Shown here piece by piece: positions 28,002 to 38,486 of a stretch of DNA of 64,000 nucleotides; positions within the stretch are counted from its first letter, which is position 1; each line of letters begins with the position of its first letter. The notes under the pieces are model-generated. The model saw only the letters and a list, made by a program, of their open reading frames with translations, did no database searches and was not told the origin of the DNA. The translations under genes were made by a program, and so were the position numbers. Origin of the DNA: Marinilactibacillus piezotolerans (GTDB taxonomy: Bacteria; Bacillota; Bacilli; Lactobacillales; Carnobacteriaceae_A); contig NZ_FWDP01000004.1 of NCBI RefSeq assembly GCF_900169305.1, forward strand, positions 1,364,001 to 1,428,000, given 5' to 3'.

Positions 28002-28865
28002 TTAATTAAGTGCAATTGCCAGCATGAAGAGCATAAGGACATACAAAATATTAAAAATCGCGAATAGTATATCTTTATACGTAAATTTCATGTGAGCTAG
28101 TTTAACTTTTTTTACTTCCTTGTTATTGAATGAAACCAGGCTTCCTCTGGATTCCAGTGATTCTACAGTCGTGCGGGCTCGTTTGGCAGAGCTCAGCATC
28201 AAGGGATAAAACGATTTGACGATCAGCTTCATAAAATAAACAGCACTTCTCCAATAGAATAGTCCGTGTTTTTCCGGGGCTTTACCTCTCAAGCGGAAAG
28301 ACATGAAAACATGGTTATACTCTTCGATTAAAGTCGGAAGCATCCGGTAACCGTATGAGATACTAAAAGAGACTTGTCCCGGCACACCGATTTTCAGCAG
28401 ACCATCACTCAGCTTTTCCGGCTCCATCGTTGAAAAAGCAATCAGACCGGCCAAAGAGATAATGGCTAGTTTTGTTTCAAACATCAAAATGGGCATAATC
28501 GTTTCAAAGTTTCCTCCGAAAAACAAGGATACGGCTAGTACCATTCCCCCTTGCCCGATAATCCCCATGATGAACAGGAACAGCAGTAAATAGCTGACTC
28601 TCGCAAGATAAATGGTTGCGGTCAGCATCAAGAACATCCCGGCCAGTACAATCCAACTGTGTGTCAGCCATGGAAAGAGTGCGTAGAAAAGGTACCAGAC
28701 AAAGATGGTTCTTGCATCCAGTCTGGCAATCGGCGTATCCGTATTCCCATAAGCTGCATTCAGTACTTCGATCTTCAACTGTTCAACACTAATGAAGTCT
28801 TGCAGCTTCCTTGTAAGGTTCTTGGATTTCTTCGACGTCTCTACTGGTTCGTTGGTTAGTTCCAC
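28002..28865 (-). CDS. ecfT: ECF transporter transmembrane (T) component
   Basis: About 287 residues with five to six helices in the first two thirds and a cytoplasmic coupling region bearing an Ala-Arg-Gly-type motif (FRLRGKAPE near residue 195 and TTVESLESRGSL near 235), as in EcfT/CbiQ proteins. The start is inferred as GTG at 28865, nine bases after AGGAGG, since the ATG at 28892 has no site. It overlaps the 3' end of the ATPase gene by 77 bases, an unusually long overlap. Couples the double ATPase to the S component. Confidence 0.75.
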   Translation of the reverse strand: MELTNEPVETSKKSKNLTRKLQDFISVEQLKIEVLNAAYGNTDTPIARLDARTIFVWYLFYALFPWLTHSWIVLAGMFLMLTATIYLARVSYLLLFLFIMGIIGQGGMVLAVSLFFGGNFETIMPILMFETKLAIISLAGLIAFSTMEPEKLSDGLLKIGVPGQVSFSISYGYRMLPTLIEEYNHVFMSFRLRGKAPEKHGLFYWRSAVYFMKLIVKSFYPLMLSSAKRARTTVESLESRGSLVSFNNKEVKKVKLAHMKFTYKDILFAIFNILYVLMLFMLAIALN

Positions 28866-30567
28866 TGATAGCTTCCTCCTCTTTAGATTCATTTACATAC
28901 GCAACAAAATCTTCAACTGAATAAGCCAGCTTCGTACCGAGCGCGCGGGTCAATTCCATGATCTGAGGCGGTGTCAATCCTGCTTGATCCAACAATGCTT
29001 TGTTCGAAAAGACGGTTTCTCTGTTTCCATCATGAATGATTTGTCCGTTTCTCATAACAATAATACGGTTAGCCCATTCTGCAACCAGCTGCATATCATG
29101 TGTTGCAATAATCACGGCTTCTGCCTGATCCTTTAATGACTGGATAAAGCGTGCAATATGTTTTCTTGTTCCAATATCCAAATTTGCTGTCGGTTCGTCC
29201 AGTAAAATTAGTGAGGGCTCCATTGCCACTCCAATAGCCAGCGAAGCTCGTCTTTGCTGACCTCCGCTCAGCAGCCGGCCATCTCTATCTTGAATTTCCT
29301 TTAGATGGAACAATTCTAAGATACGCTCGACTATTTCCGAATAGTTTTCCTTGTCTCTGGCTTTCAGGAAATATTCGATATCCGCTTTGATGGAATCGTC
29401 AATAAACATTTCTTCCGGATTCTGATAAATGTACGTCACTAAGTCTGCAAATTTTTCCGGAGAAGCACTTTTTGTGTTTTGACCTTTCAGCAGCACATCG
29501 CCCGTTTCGGGTTTGTCTAATGCTGTCATCAGACGCATCAGCGTAGACTTTCCAGCCCCGTTGTTTCCTACCAGTGCAATTCGGTCACCTTTATGGACCG
29601 TCAAATCTATACCATTAAGGATTTTCTTTTTTTCGCGAGTAATCATTTTATATGAAAAATCAACACTCTGGATTTCAACCAGTTTTTCTTTTACCTGCTT
29701 AGGTTTCGCTTCTAATATGGTCGGTTTATATTCTGGAATCTGGTAAGTCTGGAAATAATTTGCTGCTTCTTCCAGGTTGATTGGAAGCATCCGGCCTTCT
29801 TTTTGCGATAAAACATGTGCTGCTTGCGTTACTTGCGGTGGAAAGATATCTCTTTCCCGCATCTCGCTGACACGTGTCAAACCTTCTTTAACCTCTTTTT
29901 TCCATAACACTCTGCTATCAGCCATTAAAACCACGTTCTTACAATACTCTGCAACAAATTCTGTGTGGTGTTCAATGACGATAACCGTTGTATCTTCTTT
30001 TTCATTTAAAAATTTCAAGACATCGTACAATTCTTTTGCATGCTGCGGATCCAACTGTGCAACTGGCTCATCAACGATTAGAATTTTCGGCTCAAGGGAG
30101 ACGGCACCTGCTAATGCTAACAGGTGCTTTTGTCCTCCGCTGAGTTCCCAGATGTACTCATCGTCTTTTCCTACCAGCCCAACTTTCTCAAGCGCTTTTT
30201 TACCACGATCTAAGTAGTCCATATGCCCAAAGTTCAAAGGACTGTAGCTGGCGTCTTCAATGACTTTTGCTCTAACCAGCTGATTTTCGAAGTCCTGATA
30301 AACATATCCGACAGACTGGCTTAGATCTGTTACTTTTCTTTCCAGGGTTTTGATTCCGTCGACGATGATTTCACCTTCGATATCGCCCACATAATAATGA
30401 GGGATCAACCCATTGAGCAGCTTGCACATGGTCGTTTTACCAGACCCATTGCCACCCATGATGGCCACAAAGTCTCCCTGTTCAATGGTCAGGGAGACGT
30501 CGTTCAAAGATGGTGCTGCCGCTCCCGGATATTGAAATGTAACATGATCGATTTCTATTAAACTCAT
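28789..30567 (-). CDS. ECF transporter double ATPase (fused EcfA-EcfA')
   Basis: 592 residues with two complete ABC domains. First: GGNGSGKTT, LSGGQKHLLALA, LIVDEPVAQLDP. Second: GNNGAGKST, LSGGQQRRASLA, ILLDEPTANLDI. Such two-domain ATPases power energy-coupling-factor importers. The last 25 codons or so overlap the ecfT start in another frame. Start ATG at 30567 with AGAGGAAA upstream. Gene order S-A-A'-T-PHP implies one transport unit with a dedicated ATPase rather than the shared housekeeping module. Confidence 0.85.
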   Translation of the reverse strand: MSLIEIDHVTFQYPGAAAPSLNDVSLTIEQGDFVAIMGGNGSGKTTMCKLLNGLIPHYYVGDIEGEIIVDGIKTLERKVTDLSQSVGYVYQDFENQLVRAKVIEDASYSPLNFGHMDYLDRGKKALEKVGLVGKDDEYIWELSGGQKHLLALAGAVSLEPKILIVDEPVAQLDPQHAKELYDVLKFLNEKEDTTVIVIEHHTEFVAEYCKNVVLMADSRVLWKKEVKEGLTRVSEMRERDIFPPQVTQAAHVLSQKEGRMLPINLEEAANYFQTYQIPEYKPTILEAKPKQVKEKLVEIQSVDFSYKMITREKKKILNGIDLTVHKGDRIALVGNNGAGKSTLMRLMTALDKPETGDVLLKGQNTKSASPEKFADLVTYIYQNPEEMFIDDSIKADIEYFLKARDKENYSEIVERILELFHLKEIQDRDGRLLSGGQQRRASLAIGVAMEPSLILLDEPTANLDIGTRKHIARFIQSLKDQAEAVIIATHDMQLVAEWANRIIVMRNGQIIHDGNRETVFSNKALLDQAGLTPPQIMELTRALGTKLAYSVEDFVAYVNESKEEEAISGTNQRTSRDVEEIQEPYKEAARLH

Positions 30568-30594
30568 ACTTTTTCCTCTCTAAATGCTCTGCAC

Positions 30595-31455
30595 TTATCT
30601 TGCTGTTTCAGCATTTTCTCTTTTGCTCATGACTCTCCAGATGATCAAGATTGAAACAAGTGCAGCAACGATTAGACTGATAATGGTAAATAAGAATTCA
30701 TTTTCCGCTGCATATGCCCATTCAAATGAAGGTGCAAAATCAGATTCAGATAAAGCTTCAGCTAAGAATGCCACGACTGCAACAATAACAGCTCCGACCA
30801 TGAATCTTGGTGTAATAATATCGCTAAATGGTATCTGAAGATCTTTTGTTTTAGGTTTCATGCCTAGCAGCGGTTCAATTTTTCCATAAAGTTTCGGTAC
30901 GAGATACATCGTTGGAATCATCGCGAATAACGTCCCTGAGACAATCACATCGTTTAAGAAAGCAAACCCTTCAACCGCAACAACACTCTCGTATAATCCA
31001 GGGATTGTTTCTAATTCTTCTACACCGATCCAGACTTTACCAATGTCTACGCCCATACTGATGAACTGATCAATGATTACGGCTAGAATAGAAGCTAATC
31101 CAACCATAAATCTGTTCGAAGGATCTCTGACAATAATACCTGCTACGTATAAAGATAGGACTAAAGCTAAAAAGCTCTCGATTTCGCCTAATGCTTCGAA
31201 CTTGCCCAACATGATTTCTCCAAATATAATTCGCCCTAGCGCTGCTCCGACTGCTGCATGAAGCGGGTGAAATAAAATAGCTAGTGACAATGGAATAAAT
31301 AAGAAATATTCAACTTTAAATTCGACAATACCGACTTTCAATTCTGGAAGCAATTCTGAAACCATTGTTGCCATTCCGAATAAAGACATAGATAGTATAA
31401 ACACCATCATCTTCTGCTGTTCTGTTAACGTGTACCGTTTTTTCAATTGACTCAT
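30595..31455 (-). CDS. Putative ECF transporter substrate-binding (S) component
   Basis: 286 residues, seven to eight helices. Its position as first gene before the double ATPase and T component indicates an S component. It is longer than most (usually 170-220 residues) and has a central extracellular loop and an extra C-terminal helix pair (IVAVVAFLAEAL ... IISLIVAALVSILIIW). No vitamin-specific motif is recognised, so the substrate is unknown. ATG at 31455 follows GGAGGG within ten bases. Confidence 0.65.
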   Translation of the reverse strand: MSQLKKRYTLTEQQKMMVFILSMSLFGMATMVSELLPELKVGIVEFKVEYFLFIPLSLAILFHPLHAAVGAALGRIIFGEIMLGKFEALGEIESFLALVLSLYVAGIIVRDPSNRFMVGLASILAVIIDQFISMGVDIGKVWIGVEELETIPGLYESVVAVEGFAFLNDVIVSGTLFAMIPTMYLVPKLYGKIEPLLGMKPKTKDLQIPFSDIITPRFMVGAVIVAVVAFLAEALSESDFAPSFEWAYAAENEFLFTIISLIVAALVSILIIWRVMSKRENAETAR

Positions 31456-31562
31456 TTTTTATCCCTCCAATTTTTTAACTGACTTCACTATACCGTTTGA
31501 TTATTAACTTTAAACATAAATCATGTAAATGGTTTGTAAAAAAAATATCAGTTACTATTAAA

Positions 31563-31596
31563 TGTAATTTTTCTTACAAAAAACATGTTATACTTA
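31563..31596 (+). promoter_or_regulatory. Candidate promoter/operator region of the RpiR gene
   Basis: Extended -10 TGTTATACT (about 31588-31596). Just upstream, TGTAA-6-TTACA (31563-31578) forms an inverted repeat that may bind the RpiR regulator; the same intergenic space also serves the divergent ECF operon. Confidence 0.4.
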
Positions 31597-31638
31597 CATT
31601 ATCGAAGTGCATAATACCTTTAAATGGAGGCTTTAAAT

Positions 31639-32472
31639 ATGAAATTTGATTGGAATACCCAACATATGACAACCTCGCAACAAAAAATTGCTGAGTATGT
31701 AGAGCGTCATCTGCAGACAGTTTTGCTGTCAACAGAACAAGAACTTGCTGACACACTGAGTCTGAGTATTGCTTCTGTCTCTCGGTTCTGGCGTTCAACC
31801 GGATTTAAAAATATGAAAGATTTCAAAAAACAGATTACACAAAAAATGTTACCCACTCCTGCCAGAAAAATCGAAACGGTTCTATCTCAATCTGAAAAAG
31901 AGAAAGGGTTATCTAAAAGTTTTCATACTTCTATACAGCATCTGGAGTTTACTGCTCAACAGTTTTCTGAAGAGAACTTGAATAAAGCAGCGACACTTGT
32001 CAATCAGGCGAATAAAGTTTATATCTATGCTCAAGGGTCTTCTGTCGGCTTACAGGAGCTTTTGTCTTTTCGACTCGCTCGTTATGGACTTTCTCTGCAT
32101 AAAATGATCAACAGCGGGAGCGAACTGCTGGAGGATATGATTCATATAAACAAAGATGATGTTGTGATACTTTTTGCATTTGGCAGAAAGGTTCTGCCAG
32201 AAGAATCCGTCATCTTCTCACAAGCGAAATCGATCGGCTTTAAAGTAATTGCAGTTACAGATCAAGTCGTTTCTTCTATTGCTGATCAAGCAGATATCAC
32301 TTTATTCGGCAGCCGGGGTGAACCTTGGGAATTTCATTCAATGATTGCTCCCACTTTAATTGTGGAGATGCTGGTAGTTGCCGTCGGTTCTCAGAATAAG
32401 GAAAGCAATTTAAGTCAGCTGGATAAACTTCATGAATTGAGAAAAAAATATAAAGACCTGCTTCCTCGCTAA
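31639..32472 (+). CDS. RpiR/MurR-family transcriptional regulator
   Basis: About 277 residues. N-terminal helix-turn-helix (residues about 10-75, including LADTLSLSIASVSRFW) and a C-terminal SIS phosphosugar-binding fold (VYIYAQGSSVGLQELL near 135, DVVILFAFGRKV near 180). ATG at 31639 follows GGAGG by eight bases; an ATG five codons upstream overlaps that site. The SIS domain implies that a phosphorylated sugar or similar molecule is the effector, which suggests the divergent ECF operon imports or generates one. Confidence 0.85.
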   Translation: MKFDWNTQHMTTSQQKIAEYVERHLQTVLLSTEQELADTLSLSIASVSRFWRSTGFKNMKDFKKQITQKMLPTPARKIETVLSQSEKEKGLSKSFHTSIQHLEFTAQQFSEENLNKAATLVNQANKVYIYAQGSSVGLQELLSFRLARYGLSLHKMINSGSELLEDMIHINKDDVVILFAFGRKVLPEESVIFSQAKSIGFKVIAVTDQVVSSIADQADITLFGSRGEPWEFHSMIAPTLIVEMLVVAVGSQNKESNLSQLDKLHELRKKYKDLLPR

Positions 32473-32547
32473 ACCTATTTTAGAAAAAGGTTATTACTGT
32501 ATTTATGCGATCAGTCCTTAGTTTGCAGGATTTATGACATTAGACAA

Positions 32548-32586
32548 AGAAAAGTCGCTGCCGTTATACGGCAGCGACTTTTTTGT
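32548..32586. terminator. Strong bidirectional terminator
   Basis: AAAGTCGCTGCCGT pairs perfectly with ACGGCAGCGACTTT, with A- and T-runs on both sides. It separates the convergent RpiR and UDG-family genes. Confidence 0.85.
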
Positions 32587-32626
32587 ACACAAATTTTTTA
32601 GTGAAGCACTATTAACTGGAATAGAT

Positions 32627-33214
32627 TTATAATTTCTGCAGGTCTTGATGGACTATTTTTTTCAGTGCGGGCAAAACATCTGCTTCGAACCAGGGATTCC
32701 GCTTCATCCATCCGTAATTCAACGGCGATGGATGAACAAGCGGTAAATATTCAGGTGCATATTGTTCAAAGTTCCGAACGGTCTCGGTCAAGTTTTTCTC
32801 CCGGCGTTTTCCCAGATAATGTTTTTGAGCGTAACTGCCGATCAGTATAATGGTTTCAATATGCGACATCTCTGCTAATAGACGAGAATGCCATTTTTCA
32901 GCAAATCCTTTACGGGGCGGAACATCCCCTGATTTCGCTTTGCCAGGATAATAAAAATCCATCGGCAGATGAGCAATTTCATTCGTACTATAGAAAAATT
33001 CTCTAGAAACACCCATCCACTCACGCAGTCTATCTCCGCTGGCATCATTCCAGAACATTTGGGTTTCTTCTGCTTTTCGTCCTGGTGCCTGGCCGACGAT
33101 TGCAATGCGAGCTTCTTTTGGTGCACTAAACAACGGAGAAACGCCGCGCTTTGTATAGCTTTCATTCATCGGATCCGCCATGATTTCTTGTCTGATTGCT
33201 TCTATTGTGGTCAT
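32627..33214 (-). CDS. Uracil-DNA glycosylase family protein
   Basis: 195 residues. Motif 1 GQAPGRKAEE (residues 40-49), a central FYSTNEIAHLPMDFYYPGK block, LIGSYAQKHYL, and motif 2 HPSPLN near residue 160. These fit the uracil-DNA glycosylase superfamily of the COG1573 sort; unlike family 4 enzymes no iron-sulfur cysteines are present. Likely role is base excision, but this subfamily is often uncharacterised. ATG at 33214 with AAGGA immediately upstream. Confidence 0.75.
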   Translation of the reverse strand: MTTIEAIRQEIMADPMNESYTKRGVSPLFSAPKEARIAIVGQAPGRKAEETQMFWNDASGDRLREWMGVSREFFYSTNEIAHLPMDFYYPGKAKSGDVPPRKGFAEKWHSRLLAEMSHIETIILIGSYAQKHYLGKRREKNLTETVRNFEQYAPEYLPLVHPSPLNYGWMKRNPWFEADVLPALKKIVHQDLQKL

Positions 33215-33463
33215 TTCCTTAACGATCTCCTTGCTTTATTTTTTATCTTTTGAATTGATCTCATTTGCTTGATTCTATCGCTTTCTTTACACTATAACAA
33301 ATTTCGATGCTCTATACTAAATGATCAACTGGTTTACTGCTTCACTATCCTGTATATCATTAAATAACAGGGTCATTTCGATAAAAGCTTAAAATCATAT
33401 CCTGACTGTGATAGACTTAGCTTGTAATAACGATGAATGATTGAATGATGAGGAGATATAAAC

Positions 33464-34105
33464 GTGCAGCAGATGAAAAGACTGAGTTTGATGGTAATCT
33501 CTATGGTATTTGTAGCATTTTCGGCTTCACTGACAATCAAAGCAGCTATTGGTCTAGCCGCATGGGATGCCATCGCTCAGTCTCTGGCGCACCTTTCTGC
33601 CATAAAAGTCGGCACGATCGGTATGATTTTAAATATTTCCTGTGTATTCGGACAACTGCTTTTATTAAAGAGCGCATTTCCGCCTAGACAACTGCTGCAA
33701 ATTCCAGTCAGCGTTTTACTAGGCGTCTTAATTAATTATTTTTACTATACCCTCTTTGCTTCTCTGACTTTAACTCACTATGTATTTACTTTGCTGTTGT
33801 TCTTAACAGGAACCGTCTTGGCTGCTTTTGCGGTAAGTATGGTTATGACACTGAATATCGTCACATTTCCGCTGGAAGGCTTTTGTATGGCACTGGCAGA
33901 AAAAACTCACACCCGCTTCGCTGTCATACGGCAGATGGTCGATGTCCTCGCTGTTCTCCTTACTGTCTTTCTGACCTTATCAGTTGGCGTTCCGATGACT
34001 GCAAGAGAAGGAACTGTAATCGGCATGCTGATCTTTGCCCCGCTTTTAGGCTTTTTCATCAAACGCCTTCAGCCCATTGTTGAAAATGTTACTGTAGAAG
34101 AATAA
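33464..34105 (+). CDS. YczE-like (COG2364) membrane protein, copy 1
   Basis: 213 residues, five to six helices. The block GLAAWDAIAQSLAHLSAIKVGTIGMI corresponds to the conserved G-x-x-x-W-D-x-x region of YczE/YyaS proteins. Function unknown. GTG start at 33464 lies eight bases after AGGAG, and the paralog at 52028 begins with the matching residues MQQ. In the first 60 positions the two copies differ at about six. Monocistronic, ended by a hairpin. Confidence 0.7.
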   Translation: MQQMKRLSLMVISMVFVAFSASLTIKAAIGLAAWDAIAQSLAHLSAIKVGTIGMILNISCVFGQLLLLKSAFPPRQLLQIPVSVLLGVLINYFYYTLFASLTLTHYVFTLLLFLTGTVLAAFAVSMVMTLNIVTFPLEGFCMALAEKTHTRFAVIRQMVDVLAVLLTVFLTLSVGVPMTAREGTVIGMLIFAPLLGFFIKRLQPIVENVTVEE

Positions 34106-34156
34106 CTGCGCTGTCTGACTTAATACTGATGTATCCATTTATAATTGAATGAAAAG

Positions 34157-34193
34157 CAAAAAAGTATTTCTCCTTAAAGAAATACTTTTTTTA
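34157..34193. terminator. Terminator after YczE-like gene
   Basis: AAAAGTATTTC pairs with GAAATACTTTT, then TTTT. Also suitable for the convergent AraC gene. Confidence 0.75.
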
Positions 34194-34217
34194 CTGATTT
34201 ATTATTGCGTTTTATGT

Positions 34218-35087
34218 TTACTTCGTAATTTTCTTGACTGGCAACCATATTTCACTGTACGCATACCCACTTTTCTGATCATCCATTTTAGTAAATGAAA
34301 AATTCGGTGCCTGAATCAATTCATAATCAGAAGCCGGCAGCCACTCTGAGTAAGTTCTTGCCATGGTTTCTTGTAATACTGAAGGAAAAGGTCCTTCACA
34401 TGGAAATACTGCCCAAGTGCAAGCTTCAACGAATATAGTATCTAAATCGTTGCTGATTTGACTTTCGGTTGTCATTACCCCAATCAAGTGCGTCAATTCT
34501 CCCTCCTCTTTCATAAAGTTTTCGTCAGCATCATAAGACACATTTACAATTTCACGTGGTTCTATATTTTGAAGAGTATGCATTTCTTTCCTTTGCTTCT
34601 CTGTAATACTCTGAGCCAGCTCGACAATTGCATTATTGACGCCTTCAAACTGCATTGGAACTCGTTTGCTGACCCCTGCGAAGCTAAATGCCGGTTTTTC
34701 TTCGATTCGGTAGTTCATTGAAATGCCTCCTTTTACATCAATGAAGAAAGATAGTCTTGGTACAAATTTGCTCATCCCTTTTTTGTGAACATCTGATGGT
34801 AAGAACCCACACCAATTCTTAAAGGCTCGCGTAAATCCATCAAGCGATTGGTATCCATACTTGAATGCCACTACTGTTACTTTTTCTCCACTCAATAAGT
34901 CTTTGTTGGCTTCTGTTAATTTACGGTTTTTTATATACTCAGTAACCGTCATACCAGATAAATGAAAGAACAACGTCCTTAAGTGATAATCAGAAACCCC
35001 CGCATATTCCGATAGTTTTTCAAGGGAGTCATCTTCAGTCAAATGCTCCTCAATATAGTCAATTACTTGATTCAGTTCTTTTAACAT
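34218..35087 (-). CDS. AraC-family regulator with GyrI-like effector-binding domain
   Basis: 289 residues. Two helix-turn-helix motifs in the first 105 residues (LEKLSEYAGVSDYHLRTLF; VAFKYGYQSLDGFTRAFKNW), then a GyrI-like/effector-binding domain from about residue 125 (YRIEEKPAFSFAGVSKRVP to the end). This Rob/SoxS-type architecture often senses hydrophobic drugs or bile. ATG at 35087 follows GGAGGAG. No target gene is obvious nearby. Confidence 0.85.
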   Translation of the reverse strand: MLKELNQVIDYIEEHLTEDDSLEKLSEYAGVSDYHLRTLFFHLSGMTVTEYIKNRKLTEANKDLLSGEKVTVVAFKYGYQSLDGFTRAFKNWCGFLPSDVHKKGMSKFVPRLSFFIDVKGGISMNYRIEEKPAFSFAGVSKRVPMQFEGVNNAIVELAQSITEKQRKEMHTLQNIEPREIVNVSYDADENFMKEEGELTHLIGVMTTESQISNDLDTIFVEACTWAVFPCEGPFPSVLQETMARTYSEWLPASDYELIQAPNFSFTKMDDQKSGYAYSEIWLPVKKITK

Positions 35088-35306
35088 GGTCTCCTCCTTT
35101 CATAACTGTATAATAACAAAGTCACTGAGATATGACTCGATCATTTAGAAGCAAAACTGTCGTATTTCTCATTTTTATGTGAATAGTGTGGAAAATGAAT
35201 AGTCTTATAAATAAGCCTTTTGGATATTTGAACAGAACCCATGATTCTATCCGCCAGGTTTAATAAGCAAAAAAATAAATACCTGATAGAATCATTCGAT
35301 TTATGA

Positions 35307-36101
<795 letters not shown>

Positions 36102-36156
36102 TCAGCAGACACTTTCTGGATGATTGAAGCGAGCTTTTTAACTGAAATCACAAAAT

Positions 36157-36202
36157 AAAAAATAGGCTTTGCTGATCATATGCCAGCAAAGCCTATTTTT
36201 TG
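36157..36202. terminator. Terminator between convergent map and dus genes
   Basis: AAAATAGGCTTTGCTG pairs with CAGCAAAGCCTATTTT with a nine-base loop. Confidence 0.85.
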
Positions 36203-36206
36203 ATTA

Positions 36207-37211
36207 CTATTTTACAGATACCGTTTTTTCTGGTACTTCTAGTATTTCCGGATGATGTGCTTCGTACTCGTCTAACAATGCACGAACCTCATTGGTGGTG
36301 ACGGTTTCCATCAATTTTGTTCTCAACTCGCTGGCACCTTTTATTCCGCGTACGTAGATTTTGAAGAAACGACGCAGCGGTTTGAATGAACGTCCGTCTT
36401 CAACAGAATACTGATCAAACAAATCCAGATGCATTCTTAAAAGGTCCAGCAGTTCTTTGCCGCTGTGCTCTCTAGGTTCTTTTTCAAAAGCGTGCGGATT
36501 TGTGAAGACTCCGCGTCCAATCATGACTCCGTCGACACCGTATTTTTCAACCAGCTCCAAGCCGGTTTTGCGGTCAGGAATATCTCCATTGATCGTAAGC
36601 AGCGTATCGGGAGCAATTTCGTCTCTCAGTTGCTTGAGATCTCCGATCATTTCCCAGTGTGCATCATACTTGCTCATTTCATTTCTGGTTCTTAAATGAA
36701 TCGACAAGTTGACGATATCTTGTTTCAACAAGTGTGTAATCCACTCGCGCCACTCGTCTAACTTCGCGTAACCCAGTCTTGTTTTTACGCTGACTGGAAG
36801 TCCTCCAGCTTTTGCTGCTTCAATCAGTTCGGCAGCGACTTCTGGACGCTTGATCAGACCGCTTCCTTTTCCTTTTTTAGCCACGTTCGGTACCGGGCAG
36901 CCCATGTTGATATCGATCCCTTTGAAGCCTGCTTCCGCCATCCCGATACTCATTTCACGGAAGAATTCCGGCTGGTCTCCCCAGATATGCGCCACGATCG
37001 GTTGTTCATCTTCTGTAAAGGTCAGACGTCCGCGTACACTATTGCGTCCTTCTGGGTGGCAGTAGCTCACTGTATTCGTAAACTCCGTAAAAAAGACATC
37101 CGGTCTGCCGGCTTCAGCGATGACATGTCTGAAGACAACGTCCGTGACATCCTCCATTGGTGCCAAGACGAAAAACGGCTTCGGCAAGTCTTTCCAAAAA
37201 TTATTTTCCAT
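36207..37211 (-). CDS. dus: tRNA-dihydrouridine synthase
   Basis: 334 residues with the FMN-dependent TIM-barrel of the Dus family: [14 protein letters not shown] near residue 17, the catalytic-Cys block [16 protein letters not shown] near residue 102, and SVKTRLGY near 146. Reduces uridines in the tRNA D-loop using NADPH. The start at 37211 has AAAGGA thirteen bases upstream. Which uridine it modifies cannot be read from sequence. Confidence 0.9.
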   Translation of the reverse strand: MENNFWKDLPKPFFVLAPMEDVTDVVFRHVIAEAGRPDVFFTEFTNTVSYCHPEGRNSVRGRLTFTEDEQPIVAHIWGDQPEFFREMSIGMAEAGFKGIDINMGCPVPNVAKKGKGSGLIKRPEVAAELIEAAKAGGLPVSVKTRLGYAKLDEWREWITHLLKQDIVNLSIHLRTRNEMSKYDAHWEMIGDLKQLRDEIAPDTLLTINGDIPDRKTGLELVEKYGVDGVMIGRGVFTNPHAFEKEPREHSGKELLDLLRMHLDLFDQYSVEDGRSFKPLRRFFKIYVRGIKGASELRTKLMETVTTNEVRALLDEYEAHHPEILEVPEKTVSVK

Positions 37212-37366
37212 ATTTAATAACGAATCCTTTCTTATTCAAATCCACTATTCTGTTCATTTAAATAGGTAAGTTCACCTTTCAATTTACCTAGACTAACTCT
37301 ATCTATTTTAGCTGTTATAGCGATTTTGTCAAATGTACTTTTAATAAATAAGTAGATTGACTCAAT

Positions 37367-37415
37367 AAAAAGTCAACTTCGGTCACAAACTTGATCAAAG
37401 TTGATTTTTTATAAG
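37367..37415 (-). terminator. Terminator of the DUF4385 gene
   Basis: AAAATCAACTT pairs with AAGTTGACTTTTT on the minus strand around a 20-base loop. Confidence 0.6.
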
Positions 37416-37436
37416 GAAGTATAATGAAGTGAACAA

Positions 37437-37883
37437 TCAACCATACTTTTTCTGATGAGCCCTTTTCATTTTCAGATATGCTTTATCTTCGCGGACAATC
37501 TTCCACTTTTCCTCAAAGATTGCTGCTGACTCAGCTTTTTCTTCATTGATTTCCCGCTCTTTTACTTCACCGTTCTCGTCGTATTTCTTTCCGCCTTTAT
37601 AATTCGCATAGCGGCGCGAACGGGTATAGCCCATCTGCAGAAATTTCCTGGCCATGTCCATTCCGACAAAGTCCTCTGCTTCTTTGTAATCCAGATAAAT
37701 CTGATAAATTTTTTCAGATGATTTCTTGGCAATCTCAGGTGTCTTGAAGCGCCAGTGCGGCAGGATCTCACCTTTGTACGGCTCGACCATCAGTACACCC
37801 TGCTCGCCGCGTCCGACTCTATACAGCTCGGGTTGCTCGCGAAAATCAATTTTATCGAAGTCCAAATCATAGTTGAAAGCCAT
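37437..37883 (-). CDS. DUF4385 protein
   Basis: 148 residues, soluble, rich in Lys, Glu and Tyr. The sequence FNYDLDFDKIDFREQPELYRVGRGEQGVLMVEPYK (shown in part: YRVGRGEQGVLMVEPYK) and the terminal MGYTRSRRYANYKGGKKY are characteristic of DUF4385, a family without known function. ATG at 37883 with GAGGAA upstream. Isolated gene. Confidence 0.75.
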   Translation of the reverse strand: MAFNYDLDFDKIDFREQPELYRVGRGEQGVLMVEPYKGEILPHWRFKTPEIAKKSSEKIYQIYLDYKEAEDFVGMDMARKFLQMGYTRSRRYANYKGGKKYDENGEVKEREINEEKAESAAIFEEKWKIVREDKAYLKMKRAHQKKYG

Positions 37884-38090
37884 ATACCATTCCTCTTTTC
37901 ACTCATCTGATATTGTTTACTCGTATTTTTATCATATCATCCAGCAGCAGAATGATTGAGTAAGAGACCTTGTGGCAAGATAATGATAATCGCAATGGTA
38001 TAGATACTTATTCGGCTTTCCTTATTTTAAGCAGTGATAGAGATTCACACTTTTTTCATCTTCTTTTATTATTCCATTCATTCTTTAGTG

Positions 38091-38486
38091 TTAAGAAAGT
38101 CTATCTAAACCATCCTTTTTGGTCTTTTCTGGGTTTTTCAAGCGATTCAATTTTATGATATCAGAATAGCGAAAAATAATAATGAAAATGCCCACCATTA
38201 CTAGCTCCGTCTCTATCAGAACGAGTCTTATATTACCAAAATTACCCAATCCGCTTACCGCAGCGACAGTCGCCAGTTCCATTGTAGATTTCAATGTTGT
38301 GAAAGCCGTCATCAACTGACCGCTTTTGTGCTCAGGCAAGACGAATTGGGTCAAAGTGTAAAAGCCAGTATGGATGTACGTCAGCGCGAAAAAATCAGGA
38401 AGACAAGAAAAAAGATACTTTCCAATTGGAGAGTATCTTTCACTGCGTGTCGAGAGCTGGATACTAGATCCAACAATATTCTTCAT
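38091..38486 (-). CDS. Truncated MFS-transporter-like membrane protein
   Basis: 131 residues with three helices. The segment VLPEHKSGQLMTAFTTLKS resembles the loop between helices 8 and 9 of drug-type major facilitator proteins, so this looks like only the C-terminal third of a transporter. Yet its ATG overlaps the stop of the MurE-like gene (ATGA at 38483-38486), which looks like designed coupling. Either the transporter has lost its N-terminal part by deletion next to the ligase gene, or this is a short membrane protein in its own right. Low-confidence family call. Confidence 0.45.
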   Translation of the reverse strand: MKNIVGSSIQLSTRSERYSPIGKYLFSCLPDFFALTYIHTGFYTLTQFVLPEHKSGQLMTAFTTLKSTMELATVAAVSGLGNFGNIRLVLIETELVMVGIFIIIFRYSDIIKLNRLKNPEKTKKDGLDRLS

